Shown here piece by piece: positions 7,834-15,256 of a stretch of 22,354 nt of DNA. Origin of the DNA: JBEHWX01 sp048498995 (GTDB taxonomy: Bacteria; Bacteroidota; Ignavibacteria; OLB7); contig JBEHWX010000095.1 of NCBI GenBank assembly GCA_048498995.1, forward strand, positions 1 to 22,354. Direction: 5' to 3'. How positions within the stretch are numbered: the first letter of the stretch is position 1; every line of letters starts with the position of its first letter. The notes under the pieces were generated by a model. That model saw nothing but the letters and a program-made list of their open reading frames with translations, was not told the DNA's origin and made no database searches. Position numbers and translations under genes: made by a program.

Positions 7834-8742
7834 ATGAATTCGATATTTCATCGATTACCTCAGATTCTGTCATTGCTACTCATCGGCCTTGTTTTAGTCC
7901 AACCCGTGTCTGCGCGCTATTTAGCTCAAGCTTCGGGGCTATGCGCGGATGGTGAGACGGAATGGATGTATGCCGTGATCGAAGATGATTGCAGCGGCCA
8001 GATCGCTCAGATCTATATCGATTGCAATGGCCAGCACCATATCGGTCGTGTATGTCGGCCGAATGGAACTGGAGTAACAGGAGCTGATATCAAGCTCCCG
8101 ATCACGCTGTCACCCAACTTCTCTAGTCTCGTCAACAGTGGCGATTATATTTCACCTGGAATTGATCAAGGTGTGTATATGCTTGATGCCACGAATCAGC
8201 AGATCCGTTTCCGTAATCCGGTCAACCAAGCACAGGCAGATAGTCTGCAAGCAATTCTCATTGCGGAACAGAATTGTGGTAAGACCAAGATCAGCCAGCG
8301 CTTCGACCCGAACAAGAAGATGCGCGATCGCTTCCTTGAGAAAATGGAGGCAAGCTACCAAAACACGCTGGCGTCAGAGGATCGTTGGAAGGCGGAGCTG
8401 GTCGACGTCTACATGAAAGGGAAGCACGGCTCGGGCCCGCCCGCGATCGGCTGCGGAACCGACATGGCTTCCGAGAGCGCGGCGATCAAGGGACTGCTCG
8501 CCAACCGTTCCACCATGGCAATGAAACAGACTCCGGCACCCGGCAACGGACAGACGCTTCTGATCGCGCCGTACGATCCGGTGCTGGCCGGGCCGGCCAC
8601 GGTGGTCGATGCGGGCGGCCGGGAGATCTGGCGGGGGCAGGTAAGCACGGAAACGGCCGTCGATATGAGCGGCCAGCCCTCAGGGCTCTACTTCCTCAAG
8701 GGGGCCGCGGGGCTGTCGCTCTCGTTCAATGTCGTCAGGTAA
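7834..8742 (+). CDS. Secreted five-cysteine-domain protein D with a GC-rich T9SS-like tail
   Basis: This 302-residue protein is the last and only long member of the array. ATG 7834 follows GAGGA with 8-nt spacing; an in-frame ATG at 7816 is less likely. A signal peptide (ILSLLLIGLVLVQPVSA) precedes the shared domain, with cysteines 37, 53, 64, 74 and 148, GRVCRPNG, GVYMLD and IRFRNPVNQAQADSLQ. After Cys148 a charged, helical linker (about 150-195) and a low-complexity stretch lead to a short C-terminal segment ('VVDAGGREIW', 'QPSGLYFLKG') resembling the second half of a type A T9SS sorting domain. The usual leading PNP part is missing. G+C changes inside the gene: the domain is AT-rich, while the tail is 48/60 G+C at 8581-8640. 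The product is probably surface-exposed. Function is unknown. Confidence 0.8.
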   Translation: MNSIFHRLPQILSLLLIGLVLVQPVSARYLAQASGLCADGETEWMYAVIEDDCSGQIAQIYIDCNGQHHIGRVCRPNGTGVTGADIKLPITLSPNFSSLVNSGDYISPGIDQGVYMLDATNQQIRFRNPVNQAQADSLQAILIAEQNCGKTKISQRFDPNKKMRDRFLEKMEASYQNTLASEDRWKAELVDVYMKGKHGSGPPAIGCGTDMASESAAIKGLLANRSTMAMKQTPAPGNGQTLLIAPYDPVLAGPATVVDAGGREIWRGQVSTETAVDMSGQPSGLYFLKGAAGLSLSFNVVR

Positions 8743-8784
8743 GCCGGGATGATCCCGCATCGTCCGGATCATGAAGGTATCGCC

Positions 8785-8808
8785 AGGGGCGCCCGATCGG
8801 GCGCCCCT
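8785..8808. terminator. Perfect 24-bp palindrome after paralog D
   Basis: AGGGGCGCCC and GGGCGCCCCT flank GATC, forming a perfect inverted repeat 42 bp after the stop. No T-run follows (CGTCG), so termination would be atypical. A protein-binding site is an alternative. Confidence 0.5.
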
Positions 8809-8934
8809 CGTCGTAAATGCCCTGGCCGTGGCCGGCATCCGATTCGCCGCCGCCGGCGCGATGGTCGCCGCGACCGCGTACAGTATCTTGCCCGGCATCG
8901 GCGTCTCCTCCGCTCCGGCTTCCCGACAAGTGCA

Positions 8935-8963
8935 TTGACGTGGGAGGGAAATCTCCGTAGATA
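8935..8963 (+). promoter_or_regulatory. Candidate promoter of the secreted gene at 9011
   Basis: TTGACG (8935-8940) is separated by 17 bp from TAGATA (8958-8963), about 48 bp before the ATG. The first box is 5/6 to TTGACA; the second is weak (3/6). Bacteroidota often use a different consensus, so this is tentative. Confidence 0.3.
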
Positions 8964-9010
8964 GGGGGCCGATATCACAGTCAGATTCACGTCGGAGTAA
9001 GGTGCGCGCG

Positions 9011-10291
9011 ATGACGATCTCCAGGATCGGCCGGATGATGGTTCTGTTGCCTCTGCTCGTGGCCGCGGCGACCGCCTGCGCGCTGGCGCAGGCGAAGGTG
9101 CTGATCGCGATGGACGAGTCGCAGACCGATCACCTGAAGGCCTACGGCATCACCTACTGGGCCCTGACCAAGAATCTCCAGGTCGACTGGCTCCTCAATT
9201 ACCGGGGGGGCTCCTTCATGATCGACTACGCCGATTTCCTGGCCGCCGAATGCCGCGTCCGGGGCGTCTCCTTCCAGCAGATCTCCGGCGCGCAGGCGGC
9301 CACGATCTACAGCGAGGTGCAGGGGGAGGGGAACAACATGGACGTGGTGCGCCTGGAGAAGGCGCCGAAGATCGCCGTTTACGTTCCCCCCACGTTTCAG
9401 CCGTGGGACGACGCGGTGACGATGGTGATGGAGTACGCCGAGATTCCCTACGAGAAGATCTGGGACAAGGAGGTGCTCGGCGGCAGCCTGACCAAGTACG
9501 ACTGGGTGCACCTGCATCACGAGGATTTCACCGGGCAGTACGGCAAGTTCTACGCGCAGTTCGCCAACGCCCCGTGGTACCTTCAGCAGGTGGCGATGCT
9601 CGAGAAGACCGCCCACGAGCTCGGCTATTCCAAGGTCTCCCAGGAGAAGCTGGCCGTGGCGCGGGAGCTGAAGAAGTATATCGCCAACGGCGGGTTCCTC
9701 TTCGCCATGTGCTCGGCCACCGACAGCTACGATATCGCCCTGGCCGCGCAGGGGACCGATATCTGCGACGTGATGTTCGACGGCGATCCGCCGGCGGCCA
9801 ACGCCCAGCAGGCGCTCGACTTCTCGCAGACCCTCGCCTTCGAGAACTTCGATCTGGAGATGAACCCGTACGTCTACGAGTATTCCGATATCGACGTGCA
9901 GCCGAGCTTCAATGCCTCGTCGGAGACCGACTTCTTCACCCTCTTCGACTTCTCGGCCAAGTACGATCCGGTGCCGACGATGCTGACGCAGTGCCACACC
10001 GGCGTGGTCCGCGGATTCCTCGGACAGACGACCGCCTTCCACAAGAAGTTCGTCAAGAAGGGGGTCACGATCCTGGCCGAGCGGGAGGGGACCGACGAGG
10101 TGAAGTATCTGACCGGCAACTTCGGCCGGGGGACCTTCACCTTCTACGGCGGGCACGATCCGGAGGATTACCAGCACGCGGTGAACGATCCGCCGACCGA
10201 TCTGTCGTTGCACAAGAACTCCCCCGGATATAGGTTGATCCTGAACAACATCCTCTTCCCCTCGGCGAAGAAGAAGAAGCTCAAGACCTGA
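9011..10291 (+). CDS. Secreted 'asparagine synthetase B'-labelled family protein (true function unknown)
   Basis: This 426-residue protein closely matches, from memory, a conserved exported Bacteroidota family that databases label 'asparagine synthetase B'. Hallmarks are MDESQTDHLKAYG, WLLNYRGGSF, KAPKIAVY, YDWVHLHHEDFTGQYGKF, GGFLFAMCSATDS, DICDVMFDGD, FYGGHDPEDYQH and PGYRLILNNILFP. Nothing resembles real AsnB: the N-terminus is a signal peptide (VLLPLLVAAATACALAQA) rather than a Cys-nucleophile glutaminase, and no PP-loop is visible. The glutamine-amidotransferase-like phrase 'GGFLFAMCSATDS' and the 'YGGHDPED' segment may explain the label. ATG 9011 was chosen over GTG 9002 because AAGG (8999-9002) sits 8 nt ahead of it and the signal peptide begins there. 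Location is periplasm or outside; the substrate is unknown. Confidence 0.85.
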   Translation: MTISRIGRMMVLLPLLVAAATACALAQAKVLIAMDESQTDHLKAYGITYWALTKNLQVDWLLNYRGGSFMIDYADFLAAECRVRGVSFQQISGAQAATIYSEVQGEGNNMDVVRLEKAPKIAVYVPPTFQPWDDAVTMVMEYAEIPYEKIWDKEVLGGSLTKYDWVHLHHEDFTGQYGKFYAQFANAPWYLQQVAMLEKTAHELGYSKVSQEKLAVARELKKYIANGGFLFAMCSATDSYDIALAAQGTDICDVMFDGDPPAANAQQALDFSQTLAFENFDLEMNPYVYEYSDIDVQPSFNASSETDFFTLFDFSAKYDPVPTMLTQCHTGVVRGFLGQTTAFHKKFVKKGVTILAEREGTDEVKYLTGNFGRGTFTFYGGHDPEDYQHAVNDPPTDLSLHKNSPGYRLILNNILFPSAKKKKLKT

Positions 10292-10293
10292 GA

Positions 10294-10323
10294 GATCCCG
10301 CCCCCGGCGAGGCCGTCGGGATC
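10294..10323 (+). terminator. Hairpin after the secreted protein gene
   Basis: GATCCCG (10294-10300) pairs with CGGGATC (10317-10323), and an inner CCGGC/GCCG pairing extends the stem. It starts 2 nt after the stop. There is no T-run, so it is an imperfect terminator. Confidence 0.45.
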
Positions 10324-10360
10324 GAAGGGAGAGGTCGAGCCTGAAGACTCCACGAAATCA

Positions 10361-10388
10361 GATTTCACGAACCGGATTTCACGAACCA
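10361..10388. repeat. 14-bp tandem duplication
   Basis: GATTTCACGAACCG (10361-10374) is followed immediately by GATTTCACGAACCA (10375-10388), 52 bp before the thioredoxin-like gene. Confidence 0.8.
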
Positions 10389-10439
10389 CGCGGGGTGGGC
10401 CACGCGGGTCGAAACCACATAGAGCAAGGACGCAGAGCC

Positions 10440-10934
10440 ATGAAACTCAGGTATGCCGCCGTTCTCGGTGCCCTCGCGATGTTCGCCGCCGCCACCATGA
10501 TGTACGCGGACAAGGCGGAGCTCGAATGGAAGCCGATCGCCCAGGCGCTCGACGAGGCGCCGAAGCAGAACAAGAAGATCATCCTCGATGTCTACACCGA
10601 CTGGTGCGGGTGGTGCAAGCGGATGGATCGGGATACCTACGCCGATGAATCGGTCCGCGGCTATCTGGACCAGCACTTCGTCCCGAGCAAGATGAATCCG
10701 GAGAAGGATGGGACGGTGGAGTTCGACGGCAAGAAGTACACGCAGCGGGAGTTCGGCCAGGCGCTCGGCGTCAACGGCTATCCGGCCACCGCGATCTTCA
10801 ACGAGAAGCGGGAGCTGCTGACGGTGATCCCCGGCTATATTCCGCCGCAGGAGTTCCTCCGGATCCTGAAGTACTTCGGGGAGGATATCCACCTGAAGAC
10901 GAAGTGGGAAGATTACATGAAGCAGGGAAAGTAA
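10440..10934 (+). CDS. Exported thioredoxin-like protein (CGWC)
   Basis: This 164-residue thioredoxin-fold protein has the active site WCGWC, with cysteines at 56 and 59. The cis-proline is at 115 (NGYPATAIF). A short N-terminal signal or anchor (YAAVLGALAMFAAATMMYA) suggests periplasmic thiol-disulfide chemistry. The DVYTDWCGWCKRMDRDTY segment resembles Thioredoxin_7 or DsbD C-terminal-type domains rather than classic TrxA. ATG 10440 is preceded by AAGGA (10426-10430). The GTG at 10395 would place charged residues before the signal and is less likely. It has a strong terminator of its own. It may reduce or isomerise disulfides in nearby secreted cysteine-containing proteins, but that link is an inference from context only. 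Confidence 0.88.
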   Translation: MKLRYAAVLGALAMFAAATMMYADKAELEWKPIAQALDEAPKQNKKIILDVYTDWCGWCKRMDRDTYADESVRGYLDQHFVPSKMNPEKDGTVEFDGKKYTQREFGQALGVNGYPATAIFNEKRELLTVIPGYIPPQEFLRILKYFGEDIHLKTKWEDYMKQGK

Positions 10935-10943
10935 GCAGCCTTC

Positions 10944-10988
10944 AACGGCCCGGGGGAGATCGGTGATCTCCCCCGGGCCGTTTTCGTT
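10944..10988 (+). terminator. Strong rho-independent terminator
   Basis: An 18-bp perfect stem (10944-10961 with 10965-10982) has a three-base GGT loop and is followed by a T-rich stretch (TTTTCGTT, 10981-10988). It lies 9 bp after the thioredoxin-like gene. Confidence 0.93.
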
Positions 10989-11010
10989 ATGTTCGCCCGG
11001 CGCGTGTCCA

Positions 11011-11040
11011 CGCCAGCGGTGCCCGCGCCAGCGGTGCCCG
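11011..11040. repeat. 15-bp tandem duplication in a 333-bp gene-free stretch
   Basis: CGCCAGCGGTGCCCG occurs twice in succession (11011-11025, 11026-11040). Apart from this and the terminator, I see nothing convincing in the gene-free stretch 10935-11267. Open frames there are arginine/alanine/proline-rich shadows. Confidence 0.85.
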
Positions 11041-11267
11041 CGTTCACGCGACATCCATGCGCAAGTCGGGCACTCGGGCGGGGCGCTCAGGCCGCGTACT
11101 CGCGCCGCGCCGGCCGGGCTTCGAGCCGCGGACGCCGGAATTCGGCGCCGCTGGCGCAACCTTTGCCGATGCCTGACGTTCCGATCCGGTCGATTCCGAC
11201 TCCCGCCGATATCGATCCGGTCGATGCCGGCGACGATACGTCTCCGGACCATTAACGCTCTTCGACG

Positions 11268-13106
11268 ATGACGAACCCCATACGTACCCGCGTCGCGCTC
11301 CTGATGGGCGCCTCGCTGCTCGGAGCCGGCTGCGCCACGCCACGCGCGCTTCCGGTCTCCGACGGAAGCCGCCTTATCACCTACAACGTCGCGATCCCGA
11401 ATCCCGCAGCGGAGATCTTCGAGGTCTCCGGCACCCTGAACAACATGGCGGCCGATTCGATCACCTACTATTTCCCGGTCTGGGCGCCGGGCGCCTACGA
11501 CATCGTGAACTTCGGCGCCTTCGTCTCCTCCTTCGCCGCCGCCGGCGAGGATGGGGCCCCGCTCCGGGTGGCCCGGCTGGATACGAACACCTTCCGGATC
11601 TACGGCGCCGGCCGCCACGTCTCCCTCTCCTACAAGGTGCACGACATCGAGTCGATCCCGAGCTCCCTCTGGTTCGGCCTGTCGGATATCGAGCAGAACT
11701 ACGCCTTCGCCAACGCGACCGCGCTCTTCGGCTATCTGGAGGGGGGCAAGGAGGTGCCGACGCGCGTCACCTATCAGACGCCGCGCGGATGGGATATCAC
11801 CGTCGGGCTCGATCCGGCCGAGACGGCCGGCACCTACCTGGCGCGCGACTACGACGAGCTGGCCGACGCGCCGCTGCAGATGGGGAAATTCCAGCGCTTC
11901 CAGTTCACCGTCAACGGCAAGCCGCACGTGGTCACGGTCACCGCGCCGGAGGATCTCGACAGCATCCGCGCCCGGTCGCTGGTGAAGACCACCGACACGA
12001 TCGTCCGGCTGCTGACCGGGTTCTTCGGCGACATGCCGTACGAGCGCTACATCTTCCAGCATTATCTGGTGGCGCCGGGGCCGGGGGATTATCTCTTCGG
12101 CGCGCTCGAGCACCGGAACAGCTCCACCTACCGGATGCCCTACAGCCGGAACCGGGAACTCGGCCGTGAGCTGGCCTCGGTGATCGCCCACGAGTACTGG
12201 CACCTCTGGAGCCCGAAGCGCTTCCACGTGACCGAGCTCGGCCCGTTCGATTATCAGCATCCCCCGCGCACCAAGTCCCTCTGGTTCGCCGAGGGGCTCA
12301 CCGAGTACTACGCGAAGGTCCTGCTCGGCCGCAACCGCCTGGCCGACAGCACCGAGTTCCTCGAACAGATCGAATCGGCGATGAACTCCCCGCTAGGACG
12401 TCCGCAGCGCAAGTCGATCACCGAGATCAGCCAGGATATCTCCACCGTCGATCCGATGGAGAGCCTCCAGCTCTACAGCAAGGGGCCGATCATCGGCCTG
12501 CTCCTGGACGCGGAGATCCGGCTGCAGACCAACAACCGCCGCAGCCTGGACGACGCGATGCGCTTCTTCAACGAGCGCTTCGGCCGCACCGGAAAAACCT
12601 TCACCGACGACGAGATCATCCCGCTGATGGAGGAGGCCACCGGCGCCAAGCTGGCCGATTTCTACAACCGGTATATCGAGGGACGGGAGAAGCTGCCGCT
12701 GGAGACCTATCTGCCGAAGATCGGATTCGCCCTTGCCCCCGCCACCGAGGAGCAGAGCGACCTCGGCGCCGAAATGGCCGATGATCCGAAGGGATGGCGG
12801 GTCGTGGAGGTGAGCCCCGGGGGGACCGCGGACTCCTCCGGACTGAAGGCCGGGGATGTGATCGTCGGCGTCAGCTTCGGCCCGGCGCGGCTGAACATGA
12901 AGGATCTGAAAGTTCCCGCCTCGGCCTTCGGCTCGGTGCTCGGGCAGTTCCCCGGCGGCGGCGTGCTCGACGTGGTCCGTAACGACGCGGTCGTCAAGGT
13001 GCCGCTGACGATCGTGAAACGGGAAGTGAAGGTGATGCGCATGAGCGTCAACGAGAGCGCCACCGGCATGGCCCGGGAGATCCGGGATTCGATCTTCGGA
13101 TTCTGA
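11268..13106 (+). CDS. M61-family (glycyl aminopeptidase-like) PDZ lipoprotein, copy 1
   Basis: This 612-residue zinc metallopeptidase has the HExxH site HEYWH at 308-312 and the third ligand Glu342 in FAEGLTEYY. The upstream GALEH (278-282) is typical of M61. An N-terminal beta domain (about 35-230) precedes the catalytic domain, and a PDZ domain (about 500-590; VVEVSPGGTADSSGLKAGDVI) follows. The N-terminus has a signal peptide ending LLGAGC (Cys22), so the protein is probably an envelope lipoprotein trimming peptides outside the cytoplasm. M61 enzymes release N-terminal Gly or Ala; substrate preference cannot be read here. The next gene is a full-length paralog of the same length. The last codons (DSIFGF) and the stop lie in a 14-bp tandem repeat, so the C-terminal tail may be recent. 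Confidence 0.92.
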   Translation: MTNPIRTRVALLMGASLLGAGCATPRALPVSDGSRLITYNVAIPNPAAEIFEVSGTLNNMAADSITYYFPVWAPGAYDIVNFGAFVSSFAAAGEDGAPLRVARLDTNTFRIYGAGRHVSLSYKVHDIESIPSSLWFGLSDIEQNYAFANATALFGYLEGGKEVPTRVTYQTPRGWDITVGLDPAETAGTYLARDYDELADAPLQMGKFQRFQFTVNGKPHVVTVTAPEDLDSIRARSLVKTTDTIVRLLTGFFGDMPYERYIFQHYLVAPGPGDYLFGALEHRNSSTYRMPYSRNRELGRELASVIAHEYWHLWSPKRFHVTELGPFDYQHPPRTKSLWFAEGLTEYYAKVLLGRNRLADSTEFLEQIESAMNSPLGRPQRKSITEISQDISTVDPMESLQLYSKGPIIGLLLDAEIRLQTNNRRSLDDAMRFFNERFGRTGKTFTDDEIIPLMEEATGAKLADFYNRYIEGREKLPLETYLPKIGFALAPATEEQSDLGAEMADDPKGWRVVEVSPGGTADSSGLKAGDVIVGVSFGPARLNMKDLKVPASAFGSVLGQFPGGGVLDVVRNDAVVKVPLTIVKREVKVMRMSVNESATGMAREIRDSIFGF

Positions 13107-13142
13107 TCCTCGGATTCCGATCCTCGGATTCTGGGCCTCGGA
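13091..13142. repeat. 14-bp tandem repeat spanning the stop codon of M61 copy 1
   Basis: GATCTTCGGATTCT (13091), GATCCTCGGATTCC (13105) and GATCCTCGGATTCT (13119) are followed by a partial fourth unit at 13133. The TGA stop is at 13104-13106, so the repeat begins within the coding sequence. Confidence 0.88.
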
Positions 13143-13184
13143 GCCGGCGCGTCGGGCGCCGGGCAGCGCGCATGCCGGAATATC

Positions 13185-13238
13185 ATGGCCGGCGCCGGTC
13201 AACCGGTCCTCCAGGACCTTCCGGCGCCGGCCATTTTC
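13185..13238 (+). terminator. Terminator after M61 copy 1
   Basis: ATGGCCGGCGCCGG (13185-13198) pairs perfectly with 13221-13234. The loop holds a second stem, GGTCCT/AGGACC (13205-13218). A short T-run (13234-13237) follows. Confidence 0.82.
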
Positions 13239-13345
13239 GTATACTAGCCGGATGTGACCCCTTCCGTCCGGTCGGCACCCCGACCCCTCCGGAGCCGGTG
13301 GGGAGAACCCAAGGGACACTTTCGGGCTGGCGTATTTTCCGCGTG

Positions 13346-15184
13346 ATGAACCGATTCCGGCGTGCGATTCCTCTCCTTCCGCTCCTCGCGGCCGCTCTCC
13401 ACCTCTCCTGTTCCTCGGGAGCGCCGGCGCGCCGGAATCAGCCGGCCGCGAGCGTCCGCTTCGATGTCTCGGTGCCGAATCCGGCCAGCGAAACCTTCAG
13501 CGTCACCGCCCGGATCGACGGCATCCTCCGCGACACGATCCCCTTCCTCTTTCCGATCTGGGCCCCCGGCGCCTACGACGTCGTCAACTTCGGCGCGTAC
13601 GTCAGCGGCATGACCGCCATCGGCGCCGACGGCACCCAGCTCCAGGTGGTCCGCCGCGACACCAATTCCTTCCTGATCATCGGCCGCTCCCGCTCGATCA
13701 CGCTCCACTACACCGTCGCCGACATCGAGTCGTCGCCGAATGCCTCCTGGTTCGGGCTCACCGACGTGGAGCCGACGTTCGCCTTCGCCAACGCCGTGGC
13801 GCTGTTCGGGTATCCGGAGGGATTCAAGGAGATTCCCTACACCGTCGGCTATCATCCCCCGCCCGGCTGGGACATGACCGTTTCGCTCGACCCGACCGGG
13901 GAGCCGGGGACCTTCCATGCCGACGGATACGACGAGCTGGTGGACGCGCCGGTGCAGATGGGAACGTTCCAGCGCTTCACCTTCGATCTGGCGGGGAAGC
14001 CCCACACGATCACCGTCTCGGCCCCCGACCGGATCGATCCGAAGGAGGGGGCGCGTCTGGCCGAGGCCACGCGCGTGGTGGTCAAGGCGATGACCGACTT
14101 CTTCGAGGAGATCCCGTACGACCGCTACATCTTCCAGCACTACCTGGTCGATCTCCGCAAGGGAGGGCCGCGTCCGCCGTACGGCGCGCTGGAGCACGCG
14201 GCCAGCTCCACCTATCTGCTGCCGTATGCCGGCGGCGAGGATATCGTGGCGCTGCTCCGCCCGATCGTGGCACACGAGTTCTGGCATGTCTGGTTTCCGA
14301 AGCGGATCCACGTGCGGCAGCTCGGACCGTTCGACTATCAGAAGCCGCCGCGCACCGCCTCCCTCTGGTTCGCCGAGGGGCTCACCGAATACTACGCCCG
14401 CGTGCTGCTGGTCAGAAACCGGATGCAGCCGTGGGAGAGCTTCCTGGCCGAGATGGCCCGCGATATCGGCAAGCATTACGGCGTCGCGCAGGCGCGCTCG
14501 ATCACCGAGCTGAGCCTGCAGGTGGCCTCGCTGCCGATCGGCGAGGTGGTCGACCTCTATTCCAAGGGGCCGGTGATCGGCCTGCTGCTGGATGCCGAGA
14601 TCCGGCGCCAGACCCGGAATGCCCGCTCGCTGGACGACGCGATGCGCTCGTTCAACCGGGAGTTCGGGCGCACCGGCAAGGTGTTCGACGATGAGGATAT
14701 CATCCCGGTGATGGAGCGCGCCACCGGCACGAAGCTCCGCGAGTTCTACCGGCGCTACATCGCCGGACGGGAGCCGCTGCCGTTCGACGAGCTCCTGCCC
14801 GGCATCGGGCTCCGCTATCAGCTTCTGCAGCAGACGCGCCCCACGCTCGGCGTGGATCTGGAGCAGGCGCAGCGGGGGCTGAGGGTGACGAAGGTGATTC
14901 CCGGAGGCTCGGCAGATTCGATGGGGATCGTCGTCGGCGATATCCTGCTCCGGATGAGCACCACCGGCGGCCGGGATATCAGCTTCGATGCCGTGGCCGC
15001 GGTGGCCGCCGACGAGCTCTTCGGCGCGGTCAGGCCGGTGACGCTGGTGGTGCTGCGCAACGGCGCCGAGCGTCTGCTGCGGGCGCAGGTGGTCAGCACC
15101 ACGGTGCCGGTGCGGGCCCTTCGGGCCGACGCCGACGCCACGCCGGAGCAGGTGGCCACGCGCAAGAGCCTGTTCGGCTACTGA
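13346..15184 (+). CDS. M61-family (glycyl aminopeptidase-like) PDZ lipoprotein, copy 2
   Basis: This 612-residue paralog of the preceding gene aligns with it without gaps for roughly the first 265 residues (IPNPAAEIF/VPNPASETF, WAPGAYDIVNFGA/WAPGAYDVVNFGA, RYIFQHYLV in both). Zinc-site residues are HEFWH at 310-314 and Glu344 in FAEGLTEYY, with ALEH upstream. A C-terminal PDZ domain (RVTKVIPGGSADSMGIVVGDIL) follows. The signal peptide ends LHLSC with Cys22 as the likely lipidation site. ATG 13346 starts this signal; the frame is open to 13172, but that stretch contains the upstream terminator. The terminator between the copies suggests separate expression. The two probably divide substrates, since the PDZ and C-terminal parts differ much more than the catalytic core. 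Confidence 0.92.
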   Translation: MNRFRRAIPLLPLLAAALHLSCSSGAPARRNQPAASVRFDVSVPNPASETFSVTARIDGILRDTIPFLFPIWAPGAYDVVNFGAYVSGMTAIGADGTQLQVVRRDTNSFLIIGRSRSITLHYTVADIESSPNASWFGLTDVEPTFAFANAVALFGYPEGFKEIPYTVGYHPPPGWDMTVSLDPTGEPGTFHADGYDELVDAPVQMGTFQRFTFDLAGKPHTITVSAPDRIDPKEGARLAEATRVVVKAMTDFFEEIPYDRYIFQHYLVDLRKGGPRPPYGALEHAASSTYLLPYAGGEDIVALLRPIVAHEFWHVWFPKRIHVRQLGPFDYQKPPRTASLWFAEGLTEYYARVLLVRNRMQPWESFLAEMARDIGKHYGVAQARSITELSLQVASLPIGEVVDLYSKGPVIGLLLDAEIRRQTRNARSLDDAMRSFNREFGRTGKVFDDEDIIPVMERATGTKLREFYRRYIAGREPLPFDELLPGIGLRYQLLQQTRPTLGVDLEQAQRGLRVTKVIPGGSADSMGIVVGDILLRMSTTGGRDISFDAVAAVAADELFGAVRPVTLVVLRNGAERLLRAQVVSTTVPVRALRADADATPEQVATRKSLFGY

Positions 15185-15199
15185 GAATATCCACGGCGG

Positions 15200-15222
15200 C
15201 CGTCTTCGGTTATCGAAGACGG
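15200..15222 (+). terminator. Hairpin after M61 copy 2
   Basis: CCGTCTTCG pairs with CGAAGACGG around a five-base loop (9-bp perfect stem), 15 bp after the stop. Only TT follows, so it is a weak terminator. Confidence 0.5.
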
Positions 15223-15256
15223 TTGCCGACGACGATTTCCGGAGGGGAGGGAGGCC

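Noticed and set aside
9011..10291. Genuine asparagine synthetase (asnB)
   Set aside because: There is a signal peptide instead of the Cys nucleophile and no ATP pyrophosphatase motif.
10963..11271. Overlapping plus-strand frames between the thioredoxin-like gene and M61 copy 1
   Set aside because: Arg/Ala/Pro-rich, one begins inside the terminator, no ribosome site, and they include a 15-bp tandem duplication.
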